Shown here: in pieces, positions 42,439 to 55,600 of the stretch | Numbering within the stretch: position 1 is the first letter of the stretch | How the letters are laid out: every line of letters starts with the position of its first letter | Source: Mortierella hygrophila | Taxonomy: Eukaryota; Mortierellomycota; Mortierellomycetes; Mortierellales; Mortierellaceae | DNA length: 64,000 nt | Reading direction: 5' to 3' | Assembly: GCA_015680625.1 (NCBI GenBank) | Contig: JAAAXW010000030.1 | Span: forward strand, 124,001 to 188,000 | Position numbers and translations under genes: made by a program | The notes under the pieces: model-generated | The model's database searches: none | Seen by the model: only the letters and a program-made list of their open reading frames with translations | Told to the model about the DNA's origin: nothing

Positions 42439-44981
42439 ATGTATCAGCAGCCAGTTATCCCTTTGGCGGTTCCCTCGGCACCCAAACTCGAGCTGAAGGT
42501 AAAGCTACAAGGATAGACCATCCGTCTTGTATTTGTTTGCGTGCGTGCATGCTTGTTTGTCTGACCAGAAAAACTAACGGTCTGTTTTATACGTTTCTTC
42601 GCGCCTTGTTGTTTCCCCAATAGATCAAATGCAAGTATGTACCTCCCCATCCGCTGCATACCTTTCTCTCTTGCATAAAAACAAAAACACAACAATGGTC
42701 GCGACTCGTCCACTGGCCAGGCTGAGCCAAAAAAGAAACAGCATACTGACCCAATCACTCTTCTCTATTCACACGATATTAGGGGTCTCGCCGATTTGGA
42801 TGTTCTCTCAAAGTCTGACCCTCAGTGCTTCGTGTTTTTGATGGACCCCAAGACAAGGACATGGTGTAAGGAGCCTATTGGCAAGACAGAGATGATCCTC
42901 AACAAGCTGGATTGCGAGTTCGTCCAGAGCATCATTATTGACTACCGCTTCGAGTCAATTCAGCCCATCCGTTTCACTGTTGTTGATGTCGACAACCGTA
43001 ACAACCCAGCATGGACCGCCCAGGAGCTCATCGGTCACTTTGACACTGAAGTCGGCAAGATCGGTAAGGAATATTATGAATTACTGTCCCTTCGCATAAC
43101 TGTATTGGGGATCGTCGTTCCATCTCCGTATTCTAATCTAAAGTCCATCTCCTCTTAACCGTAATAGTGGGAAGCAGAGGACGCACACTTGCAGGAAGAC
43201 TCGAGCACCCTACACGCCGAAATTCCAACAGAGGAACGGTCATTATTACAGCAGAGGAACAGTCGCAATCCAAGAGACTCATCAAGTAAGAGACGGCGGC
43301 TGAAGGAAACATTGTTTTGTGTGCGTGTGTTTTGATGCTCACCGGGGGCGGCGGATACTCATCTTACCCTAAACTTTATCTTTTTTTTCGACTCTTGTGT
43401 TTGTGTTATGCGTGAGCAGATTTAACATTGAGGCTACAAAGCTCACTAAGAAGGGATTCTTCAGCTCGGATCCAAACTCGTTCTTCATCATCCACCGTGC
43501 GGGCACGAACGGCGTCTTTGCACCAATATATCAGTCACCCGTCATCAAATCCAAGAGTAATCCCCTCTGGCCAGAGTTTTCGATGAAAGAAATCCAACTC
43601 TGCAATGGTGACCCAGAAAGACAGCTCAAGATCGAAGTCAAGAAGTTCAAGGATAATGGACGTAAGTATCCGCTCCATGCAACTCGTTCCTTCAGCCGCT
43701 CATGCTTATTTTCACGGACACCTAGATTGACGTGTTCTTTACTTATATATGGCCACCCTTGAATGAAAAGCAGAACATGTTACGATAGGAGTTACCCCCG
43801 TCTTCACTTTCCAGGAATTGTTAAACACTCAGATGCCCCAGTACTTCCCCTTGTCGCCCATGCCTGCAGGAACCAATTTGATGATCCGAAAGATGGTTGT
43901 GACTGAGCCCCCTTCTTTCCTCGATTACTTGGCTGGTGGCATTCCTCTGAACCTTGTGGTGGCGATCGATTTCACGCAGAGTAACGGCGACCCCCGCCAC
44001 CCCCAGTCCCTCCACTATAAGAACCCCTCAGGCGAGAACGACTACACGAGAGCCATCCGCAGTGTTGGAAACATCCTCCAATGCTACGACACCGACAAAA
44101 GGTTCCCCGTCTATGGCTTTGGTGGAAAAGTCAACGGTCAAGTGAGCCACTGCTTTGCCCTCAATGGAAACCCGCAATACGTACGTGATATCATGTCCTC
44201 ACCGATTATCTATTTATTACCCGCTTCTTACATCTGCCAAGCCTTCGATATCTAACCTAAATGATGATTTATATATTTAACAATGTTCTAGCCTGAGGTC
44301 GATGGTGTGGATGGTATCCTTGCCGCATACTGGCACGCTCTTCAGTTCTCCGAACTCTGGGGACCCACCAACTTCTCACCCGTCATCAACCAGACTGCGG
44401 CCATCTGTAACCAGCATCGCTCGGGTGCAGTCGAGGAGTACTATGTTCTCTTGATTTTGACTGACGGTGTAATCACAGACATGGACAACACCATCAACGC
44501 CATCATCTCAGCTTCGCGCCTGCCCCTCTCGATCATTATCGTCGGAGTCGGCTCAGCCAACTTTGACAACATGAATGTTCTCGATGCCGACGATGAGCCT
44601 CTTCGGGCGAATGGAAAGACGATGGCCCGTGACATTGTCCAGTTTGTCCCCTTCCGCGACTTCCAGAACAGCGCTTTTGGAGGTGAGGCCCTGGCAGAGG
44701 CGGTCTTGGCAGAGGTTCCCGATCAGTTTGTCAGCTACATGACCCAGCACAATGTCCGTGCCAGGACGATGCCTCGCGCAGACACAATGCAAGCCATGAA
44801 CAATGGCGGCGTCTCGTATGCCCCATTAATCCCACCAGGATCTCCTATTGCAGCACACATCGATAATGGTTACTCATTACACTCGCCACCCCATTCACCC
44901 TCCTTGCATGGCAGCCCCTCTATGAGCCGGGGACCTCAAGGCATCAACAACCGCATATCTTACCAACAGGGCAAGAACTAA
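42439..44981 (+). CDS. Copine (calcium-dependent phospholipid-binding protein)
   Basis: Seven exons (42439-42498, 42624-42634, 42783-43063, 43168-43285, 43420-43661, 43774-44180, 44292-44981) give 602 residues in phase. C2A spans about 17-145, with KGLADLDVLSKSDPQCFVFL, where the DxDxxSKSDP loop carries calcium-ligand Asp residues. C2B spans about 157-285, with KLTKKGFFSSDPNSFFII. The copine vWA-like domain (about 290-525) starts LNLVVAIDFTQSNGDP (MIDAS-like Asp303-x-Thr-x-Ser) and includes YPVYGFGG-type FPVYGFGGKV and LLILTDGVITDMDNT. The Ser/Pro-rich tail ends in GINNRISYQQGKN. Copines move to membranes on calcium rise and recruit partners through the vWA domain. Copines are known in plants, animals, amoebae and some early fungi, and are absent from budding yeast. 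Exon 2 is a microexon of only 11 nt. AATAAA lies at 45023-45028. Confidence 0.93.
42624..42634 (+). other. 11-nt coding microexon of the copine gene
   Basis: ATCAAATGCAA lies between a TAG acceptor and a GTATGT donor. It encodes I-K-C and two bases of Lys, and restores the frame between LELK and GLADLDVLSKS, as the family alignment requires. Confidence 0.75.
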
Positions 44982-46674
44982 TCCCAACCATGATATCCTA
45001 CCTATTGCAAATTTCATTACTTAATAAAACTACCTTGACCGCAGTACGCCACCAAATGTATGCAAATAGACTCTTGTGTTTTTGGATGTGGTGGCGTCAT
45101 AAGAGTGGCGATGACTTGGGCTTGCGCAAGCTGTGGTAATGGAGGAGGAGTCGACTGGGAAGTCTACTCCTCAAGCCCGTATTATTAGAGGGAGTGAACC
45201 CCAAACCAACTGTCATGGAATATAAAGGGGCAAATGAATACGGTGGCGTTGCAAGATGATGTTGTATGAGCCTATTGACAGACCATAGCAAGAAGACACC
45301 CATGGTCGTCAAAACCGATAGATACAGTAACAAAGTTTCTTTTGAGTGAGGATGGTAGTCGCAGTAAAATGACCACGCATGGTTCTGTTACTAGGGGACA
45401 AGCAAGGATGGTGCTGTGGTGCATGGGTGTAAGTTGAGGAAGAAAGAGAGAGGGAGAGAGAGGAAAGGAGAGAGAGAGAGAGAGACCTTGGTTGGCAAGG
45501 GCACTCACCCGTCACTTTTCTTTTCGTTTTGAAGGTGATGCTTCGACAGCTTTTTGACTGTCTGTCCCCCCAGTCCCTCGAGTCGACTTCCCCCCCTCCC
45601 TTTTTCCCTTTTATTTCGCCTTCCTTTGTCTCTTCCTTCCACCTCTCTTACACCCTTCCCTCCCCCCACTTCCCTCTTCTCTTTCCCTTCTCCCCTTCTT
45701 GAGACTCTCTCTTACTCATTCACTCTCTTACTCATTCCTACTTTCTCCTTCTTCTTCTCTGCCTCTCTTGTCGTCCTCGATCGTCGCTGCATAAAAAGAC
45801 ACAAAAAAAGAGTGAAAACGTGCTCGACTCCGCTCAGGATATACACAACAAAAACAGCACAAGTCTACAAGAAGGTTTGACCCCACGCTCATGCTCCTCG
45901 CGAAACAAACCGCCATGCCAATCAACCCCCTTTGTCCCGGGAAAGCAAAAGGAAACAGACAATAACAGCAGCAATGTACACGCAAGAAACTACAACAATC
46001 ACTCAACGCTCAGGAGGAAAGGGTGGTGTTCCATCATAAATAACAGCTCCCTTTCTTCATTTACCTTTCTGCCGCAGGCATCAAAAAGCCGCGAATGTTC
46101 AAAGAAAAAAAGGAGACTCTTCTTCTTTTGTTCTTTCTGTTCCAGTGTGGTTGCACGTTGACTCTACTCCCCCCCTTTTGAGACACGACGCTCTCTTCTA
46201 CAACCGCCAACTACAGCACCAACACGAACAGCATCAGCAACAACAATAATAACAACAAAGGGCTTGCATACGGACCACCGCAAATGTGAGCCAACAGGGG
46301 CTGTGGGTCATGGACACCCTGATTTCGAAAGAAAAAAGAGACCTGCTGGGAATGGCATAAGCTGCCTTGTGTTGTTTTATTTTTTTCTTGCAAGGACATT
46401 CGTTCCTTGGAGTCGACAGACTGCGGGAGTTGTGCGTTTTTTTTTGTCATTTTCAAGTGTGGTTTGACCGACTTCCTGACCGCGCCTCTCTCCCTTTCTC
46501 CCCCCTGTCGCCTTCTTGACTTTTCCTGTCATATTTTTTTTCCCGACTACGCCATAGCGCAAAGCATTTCAGAGCCACTGTCAATCGACCACCTAGAACG
46601 TGCCAAAAAGGACATAAAAGAGCGTACATTTTCGACCAGCATACAACGAACGACACACGACACAGCCAACCATC
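44982..46674 (+). other. Intergenic region between copine and the deubiquitinase, no gene seen
   Basis: The copine poly(A) signal (45023-45028) is followed by 500 bp of mixed composition with a hairpin (45145-45172), a GA-rich stretch (45438-45484), and then a long pyrimidine-rich leader (about 45560-45770 and 46480-46550) up to the ATG at 46675. A 5'-UTR intron is possible in this 1 kb leader. Confidence 0.45.
45145..45172. repeat. Inverted repeat (11-bp arms, 6-base loop)
   Basis: GAGGAGTCGAC and GTCTACTCCTC pair with one mismatch across the loop TGGGAA. It lies about 120 bp after the copine poly(A) signal, and about 15 bp beyond a perfect palindrome CTTGCGCAAG (45121-45130). Function is unknown. 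Confidence 0.5.
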
Positions 46675-49600
46675 ATGACCGCTTCAGAGAAAGCCAGTGT
46701 CGATTTACCTGGGCCTCAGCCCCAGCAGCACCAACACGCCGAGCACCAGACAGAGCCGTCGCAAATGATCATAGACATGGACCAGCCTCCAGGATCCATC
46801 GTCCTCACACGCCAGACGCTAGAACAGTCTCAAGATCCTCCGCCCTATCAGCCTGTCGACTTTGCTGCGGATGGAATACCTGCCAACGTAGCCGACGCCG
46901 AACTCGTTGACGATCAATGGAATATCGCCAAGGAGGAAGGGTCTATCGAGGAATACTATGTCGACGACAGCTCGTCTGAGGAAGCTCAAACCAAACGGAA
47001 GCCATGGGGGAACTCTGGAATCATCGGCGACCCTGTTGGCCAGAGCTCGGATGAGTATGATGACGATCTGGATGAAATCGCGGATGACGATGAGGACGAG
47101 GCAGACGAGGAGGACGAACTGGAGGATGACCTCGAGGACGAGGACCTTGACGATGTCGCGTTTTCGGATGGGGATCCCGATGATATGGATGACCCAGCTG
47201 CCCTTGTCTACAATCAATCTATGCTTCATGGTCCCTACCTTCAGCCACCCAGGCAGGACGTCCAAGCGAGGAAGCGTCACGCTCGGAACGGCGGTTTGAA
47301 AAAACGACCCCAGAAGTTCAAGGCCATCGCAAGCACAGGACGACATTTCAACCAAGGACCAACTTCTGGTTCGGGCTCTGAGAATGATCCGAGCACACAT
47401 ACCGGTACCCAGTCGCCTGGGCAAGTCTTCATGCAAACTTGCCGCGATGTCACCCGTTTCTTGGAGCACGGTAAACTTAATTTTAAGCGACATCAGCATT
47501 CATCAAGGAGAAGCAAAGTCGGTTTGATCAAGGGACATACGGATATCTAACTTCTCTGCTATTTTAACGCTTTACAGGTTCATTACAACAAGCTCTGGAG
47601 ATGGCAAGCGAGCTTCTCGAGTATGCCGTGCAGTCGAGAAAGAGCGGTGAGGTGCTCCCCGAGGGCATGTGTTCAGCAGAGCAGCTGGTGATCCTCGAAA
47701 AATCCTTTTTTGGAACTTGGGCAAAACTCATGGTTGAGAAGCGGTAAGGACCACAACAACAATCTACAATATGTAACGCGTTATCTAGTCGAGCTAAACA
47801 ATGCCAAAAAGTTGAGTAGTTTTACTTACATAATTCGAATTCTTTGCGTCTTGTCTACTTAGACCCAATGCTCACACGAAGACCATTGTGAGCTGTCTTG
47901 AGGAGTTTGTAGAACTAGGGTGCTTAATTTTGCAGCAGGACAAAGCGTTGCCCGAGTTGTTTGGTGAGGTCATGGGCGTCATGTTCGAACAAAGCGATCT
48001 CGAGATTTACAGGAGGAACCCGAAGCGACCTTCGAGAGTCCAGCATGGGGTAAATAACTGAAAATGGATGATGATCGCATGCATTATGTGAATGAAGGGT
48101 CGAGAGGAAGCCATTAACACTGCTCGTTCGTGTATTTGTTTGACGCGGTTAGATGTCGCGGTACCAGGAGTATCCATCGGAATACACAACAGAGGTAATT
48201 GTCATCGACACATGGTCAATACTGTTAGAAGTAGTTCTCGTGCCAAGTAATTTGGACTCTAATTTTGTTTGCCTTGAATACCTCAATCGCTCTATTAGGA
48301 TGAAGACGTGCCACATCTACAGCAGCAATTCATTGCGCTGTTTTCGAACCTCGGTGGCCTGGAAATCTGCCTAGGTGCTATTGAAGGTGGAGTCGAGAGC
48401 GCCGAATATCCTGATACCAAGCTGAAGAACCTGCAGATGCTGCTGAGTCTCATGTCACGGGTAGGGTTTTAGGAAGTTCCTCATGCTGCAATGTGCGGTT
48501 GTAGTATCGTTCAATGCGGATGGTTGACATCTCATTTCTTTCATTATGCCTCTTGGTATAGCTTCATGTACAGGGAGATTCAGAACCACATCAAGCGATT
48601 CGAGTAGCCGAGACAGCAAAGCGCCTCACAACTGCTGTCCTAGGATACTTCCCCGACCACACCGACAGTTTCAAATCCGTCAGCAAGGCGACAGTGAACG
48701 ATATCATTCACGATGTTGGCTACTTCTTGCTGGAGAATTATCGACTCGTCTCCGACTTCATTCAAGAGCCCGACACAGTCTTTGAGGAGTTTGACATTCA
48801 CGATTCCGCGTCCCGATCCAGCATAGGCGAAGTCAAGTTTGCAGATTTCAGGATCGAGATGGCGGTTCGTCTGATAAAGGCCAGTCGCCTGGACTTGCGA
48901 CTCGCTGGGCTCGTCGAATTGAAGGAGGTGCTTGTCAGAATTCAGCGGCTTCAACAAACTCGGTCCCGCATGCGTCGTAGGTCAGAGGCCGACATGGACC
49001 TGCAGCTTGATCAGGATCGCAAGCCCATCGAATATCTGTGCACAAAATTGCAGGGCTTACATATTGTCGGATACATTTTTGGACCAAACATCCATCTGGA
49101 GATTGTTCAGCGGAGCACAGACCTGCTGGCATTTTTGGTTCAAGCAAAAGTGTTGACAATGGACGACATCGACTTGATCTGGGCGGCAGTTGGGGTGAGT
49201 CCTTTGTGCATCATTAATTTGCTCCGCATAGGATAATGCTGTCGAGGTTTGTGTCATTGTGCCATTGTGCCATTGTGCCATTGTGCCAACAACTGAAACT
49301 GGAAACCTTTTCATTACAATATAGGGCAATCAACATCGATCGATCGTGTACGGAGTGTACCAGGTGTTGGGCGATCTCTCCAACAAGTTCCCCCAAGAAG
49401 TTTTGCGGAATCTATTCCTCAAGTTACAGGCAGTTCCGTTGTCGAACTGGGACTTGCAATTGGTCGAGCTGACCCGGTCACTTTTCCAACCCATGGTTCA
49501 GCGGTCAAGCAACTCTGTAAGTTTTTATTACGGCAGCATTCTCCATTTGCAAAACGATGCCCCTACTTGCCAATAACGTGTAAATTTCATTTTTTTGCCG

Positions 49601-52600
49601 ATTGAAGGAGGACGGATCCTACTCTTTGATACCCTATGAGACCCTCTTGAACGTTTTGAGAGACTCGTCACTGTCCTTGAGCTCGCGAGACGACTTGACG
49701 TATGGATCTGCTACGCCGCCTGTCAGTCGCGATGTCCTTGCTGGGATTATGCAGCTTCTCTCAGAAGGGTTGGGTATTGGTCCTCCACCACAAGATAGGG
49801 CCACCCTGATCGAGTACTGCCTGAGAGATCTCAAGGCCGACCACCCAGGAGCAGTTTGGGGTCTTTTTGTGGTCCGACACATATTGGGTAAGGATGTCGG
49901 TAAACACATTTCTACACCCATGCCGTAGCTCTATCCGGAACAAATGTCTAATCGCAAGTTTGTATTACTTACAACTATAGATCAGTATTTCCAGAACAAC
50001 GACCAAGAACAAGCCTATCAATACTACCGAAAGGTGTGTGCGCCCTTGTCCGAGCTTTTCATCTTGAACTTGAAGACATACGCCGCTGCTGTCAAGGCCC
50101 AGCCTCCTACACCAAGTCCCACGGTATCCTGTAAGTGTTAACTGTTGAGCCTCACAATCAATGTTCCGTGTTGTAAACGTTTTCAGTCCACGTATCTAAC
50201 CCAACCGACTCACCTTCTCTGAATGATATGTAGCCTTTGCAACTTTGTCAAACCAGTCCCAGGTTTATGAGTACTGGAGAACGATGCAGCTCAATGTTAG
50301 ACTGGATTTCCTGAAGTTTGTGACAAGGCTCTATCCACCTTATTGGAATTCTACCACCCTCGCCGATACATTGTGGAACAGCCTCATCATGGATCCCATC
50401 GGTCCCCAGGAGCAAGATGAGACGTTCAGCTGTCTCGAGGCGATGAACGACCTGGACTTTGTCCTGCATATCTACGACAAGCTACTGCCTACGTTGGACA
50501 TTGCCAGCATGACTCCGAGGGCATGGCACTGCGTTCGACAATACTTCATGGTCATCAATTGGCATCGACAAAATATCCTAGTGGTGTGTACAATCGAAAG
50601 CTTGATGTCATACTGCAACATTTTTATTCCCAATTGTCGTGCAGATTCTAACTACCTTTTGTCATTGTTTACTTGTAGACGGATCCAACGATTGATGGCT
50701 CACAGAACATTATCGTCCTCGCGCCTCTTTACGGAATGGATCTGATCTGGAACATTGCTCTCCATGCGCGACTCCCTGCAGTGGGAATGCATGCGACCGA
50801 GACATTGTCGAGTCTGATCAAGGCATGCTATTGCTTCACGAATAACACCGTATGGTTTGGTTTTCTTATCGCTTTGGTAAAACCCTAACTGATGCTCTCG
50901 TGCCGTTTATTCTCCCTTAGATTCATCCTGGCCAGGACGAGAACGCGTCTAATGCAGCCTTGGATGCCTTCCGTGAAGGTCTTGTCGAGTCGTGCGTGGG
51001 ATATCTTGTGGAGTCGTCTGAGCATCTGAACAGCGAGAGCGAAATGGATACTCCAGACATTCCCCTACAGTTTGAACGCTGTATCGGAATTTTGAAGGCC
51101 TTCTTAGGCTCTTGTAAGACACGAGGCGTAGGAGGCGAGCGACAAGAGATCCACGGCACTCTGGATGAAGAAGCCATGCTAGATGTCAAGATCAGTTCAA
51201 CTGTAAGAAGCACACTCCCTGGAGATTTATTTCATAGTTGATTTCTGCTGCTGCTAACGACATTACTTTCTTCTCGTTGTTCATAGATGCCAATGTTCCA
51301 CCTGTCGATTCATCCGTCAAGCAGCTTGGGAGCTTTGCGAAAGGCAGTTGGAATCAAATTTGGTTGTAGGGAACCCGAGGAAATGCGCCTGTTTTTGCTG
51401 GGCAAGGACCTTCCATTAAACCTGGACAACAAAACGCTAGAGGAGTTACATGTCGAGAATGAGGCTGCGTTCCTGGCAACAAGACGCCCACAGTCTAATG
51501 TTCCTGTGCGCCTTTCTAACGAGCTCATGGTATGTTCGCACAGACAGGCTGTATTTGCGTACATGCGCATCTGTTATTTTAGGCATATATATGCTAACAT
51601 TCGTTTTCGTGCTCGACTGGAAATAGAAACGCGCACCTACGGACTTGCTCTTGAAACCAGAGTTTTTTGAGCGAATTCGAACCATTTTCTTGTTGGACGA
51701 AAAGTACGCTTCGCAGGCATGGGAGGTTGTGACACGTCTTCCAACAAGTCCCGGGCTGCTTCGTCAGTTGGAAGAACTGGAAGAGGATGTCGACTGGACA
51801 AACCTACTGGATGCGCGCTCGCCTTTTTTGCTGCTCTATTCCTTGCAGATTATCGATTCGCTTATTAAGCGCGACCAAAGCAAAGAGGTATATATTCCGA
51901 AGAGCATTGCTGAACACCTATGCTTTGATACCATTGTGCATCGTGAATAACACTTGCATTTTTTCTTTCGTATCCCAGGATGAAATGGATCAAGAGTGGA
52001 TCAAGAGGTTCTTGGAGCTCGGCGGTCAGCAAAAGATCACTGCACTGCTTGTGTCGGATTCAGGACTCGGCGCGGCGAACTCAAGTCGGACAGCACGGAA
52101 AGCATTGGGCCTGATGCTCAAGATTTTGGTCCGCCTTACCAGCTCATCCAATATCGAGAACAATTTGACAGCGGAATCAGGTGGACTCACCGTGTCAGTG
52201 TTCCTGAACAAGCTTGTCTCCGAGATTCTCACTTCTGCTTCGCGAGAAGGGGGATACAGCACCTGTATGTATTATGTACTGTGTATTTCAAATGTTATTG
52301 ATTTAGTTGTCTCTGGTTGACGGCGTGGGGTTGTGAGCTGACCACCGTTTTCGTTTCTCCTTCATGTTCTTTTTTTTTTGTAGATGACCAAAGCATCGTT
52401 CTCAACGCCACCAGTTTGATCTCGTACTTGTGCGCAGGTCCGCTCGGTTGGGAGTACTTCCACAAGGGATCGGACATCCGCTCACTGATCTTTATTTCTA
52501 TGGTGAAGAGCGAGTCGATGCAAATCCGCGAGACTGTCCTCCGCATGGGTACCAAGTTTTGCGAGCAGAGGTATGCATTGAGTTACTTAGACGCGAGCCA

Positions 52601-55600
52601 ATTTCGTTTTTGTGATGTCATTCCAGGCAATTGAAAAGCCATTGAAGTACGGCGACTGAACTGTAAATTTTCCTGCCTTTCTGACTATAGCCATGACGCG
52701 CAATCGGAAGTGTCGCCTGCAATGTTCTTCCTTAATATTCTGCAGTCGTTCCTCCCTATCTCTAAGGAATATGCATGCAATTGCTCTGAGCTGCTGAAGT
52801 TCTTCGAGATTGTTGTCAGGTAACGCAATGTCCAAACTAGAAAGAGTGATATCCTATTACAACATACGTCGTGAGTCTCTAATACGCGATTGAACTATAT
52901 CATGTCATAGGGAATCGATCTATTACTGCACTCCAGACTACTACGCATCACTGTACACAAGACTCATGGAGACCATTATTAACCACCAGTCATCAGAGGT
53001 AAGACTGATATAACTTTGTTTGTGCCTTGTTCGCGTCTCCCACACACGTGTCGTGTTTGAAAACTGTTTAGCAATACTCGTTACTAATGTTGCCAATATT
53101 CGAAAATACTAGGATCTCTCTTATCAGAGAGAAGACACAGTGCTCGTCGGTATGCTGAAGGTGGCCACAGCCATGATTGGAACCGACCCGCGACTCAAGA
53201 CTCTGGACCAGGGGTTCCAAATCATTGACTACGTCTTTGATGAGTGTCTCTTCCCCCAGCCATACGCGACGGATGAAACAGGCGCGTCGGTAACCCCTAG
53301 CGCCGCAAAATGCCAGAGCGAGGGATCGAGGTCGGCAGCCTTTGGATATCTCGAGGAGTCCTCCAGGGACAACCCAGAGACGCTGCGATATGTCATCACA
53401 AAGATCCGCAAGCATTTCGATCGAGGTGAGGGCCGACATAACCATTTTCCGTTTTCGCGTTATGTCTCACTTGTTAGCCATGCAGTGTACTCATTTTGCG
53501 CTTTTTATATTGCCATTAGACTCTGAGATCGGAGATCAGTGGGGCTATGATCCTCAAATGGTGAAGAGAGCTAGTTGCGGCTTCGTCGGATTGCAGAACC
53601 TCGGCGCAACTTGCTATGTGAACTCGATTGTCCAGCAGTTTTACATGAACAAGGGGTTCCGTCAAGGGATCCTTCAAGCTCCTTCCGACACAGAAGACCC
53701 TTCCAACCATGATACTCTTCTCTATCAACTGCAGGTCCTTTTCAGCAACCTTCAAGAGAGCAAAAGGCGAGCATACAACGCACAAGGCTTCTGTTACTCG
53801 TACAAGGACTGGGATGGTAACCCGATGAATGTCGCGGTTCAGATGGACGTTGATGAGTTCTTCAGCATTCTTTTTGACCGCCTGGAGAACAGCGTGAAGG
53901 GTACGCCACAGGAAGAGCTGTTCAAGAAGCAGTACGGCCTCAAGTTGGTCCAACAGATCAAGTCCAAGGACTGTGAGCACATCTCCGAACGCGAGGACAA
54001 CTCGTTTTCTATTCAGTGCGAGGTCAAGAATAAGAAGACTCTCGAGGAGAGCTTGCAGCTCTATGTTCAAGGCGAAATCTTGGATGGAGGTAATATTCTT
54101 ATTGTTTAGATTTTCCTGCATTGTGAACCCGCTCAAAAGTGTGTGTTCGCGAAGCTAATGTCCTGCTTGGTTCTTATTCAACTCTTAGACAACAAGTACA
54201 AATGCTCAACCTGCGACAACCATGTCGACGCCATCAAACGGTAAGCGAAATGATCCACTGCAAGTCTTAATATACGGAGGATTGAGGCTGCTAGGCGATT
54301 CTAAACTCCTCCAATTTGTTTTCTTCTTGCATGGCCAAAAACAGAGCTTGCATCAAGGAGTTGCCACGGAATCTGATTTTGCATCTGAAGCGTTTTGATT
54401 ACGATATGGACACCATGCGACGTATCAAGATTAACGACCGCTTCGAGTTTCCTTCGAGACTGGACATGGAGCCCTACACGATCGACTACCTGACTCGGAA
54501 AGAGCAAGCACAGGATGGCGCTGCCTCCTCGCCCACGACCGCTCAGATGCCGGAGCAGGACAAATCAGCCGCATTCCAGTACAACCTCGTGGGTGTCCTC
54601 GTCCATACAGGCACAGCGGATTCGGGACACTACTACTCTTACATCAAGGATCGGACCGGTTCGAGTTCAGGATCTCCCGACGACAACACGCGCTGGTACC
54701 ATTTCAACGACTCCAGAGTGGACGAGTTTGACGTCAGTGAGCTCCCTTCGAAGGCATTCGGAGGATCCGAGTTCATTCCTCAGGACTCTTCTCCATACAT
54801 GAAGTCCCCGCCCCGATCGACCTCCAAGCCATACAGTGCCTATATGCTGTTCTACGAGCGCGCTGATGCGGCCATCACCGACCCACCTGCAGATTTGGTC
54901 GAAGCTCCCGGGAATATCAAGGACGTGGTTGTCAAGGAAAACACTTCCCTCCTGAAGGATCTGGCTCTGTTTGACCGTCTCTACTACCACTTCGTGTGGG
55001 ACCTCTTCACCATGCCGCAAGGGGTCCATCATTCTACTCACGACGGCAATGCCGTTATCAAACAGGAGGAGTCTCTTGAGTACCTCTCGATGCAGTACGG
55101 AATGGAGTTCTTCTTTTCCGTTCTCATCCATGCGAGAGACGTCGATCAGGAACTATTGCAGTGGACGCGCTTCCTGTCGTCTCTGTTTGCCAAATACCCT
55201 CAAGGCTGCGTGGATCTTCTGCGCAATCTGACCAACAGCCCGGCGCATTTGACGAACATTCTCCTGATGTGCCCCATCACACAGGTTCGAGAGGCAGTGA
55301 TTGAGCTGATATTCGAGGCTCTTCGTAACCTCCGCCAGAAGGATAGAGTCGCTTACGGATTGGTGAACACTGCTCGGCCTCGCGTGTTTGCTTCGAGCTC
55401 GGACCCCATCGTTGATGACGAAGACGAGGAGGAGACGACCATCTGCGCTCAGGGCTCAATCATTCAAGAATTCCTTCATGCCCTTCTAGGCCTACTTCCG
55501 GAAGCACGTGCTAACTGGCGCAACTTTGACGAGTACTTCAAGTTGATGTACGAGATTACCCAACTCGGACGCGCGGAAAAGGTCTTGATGATTCGCGAAG

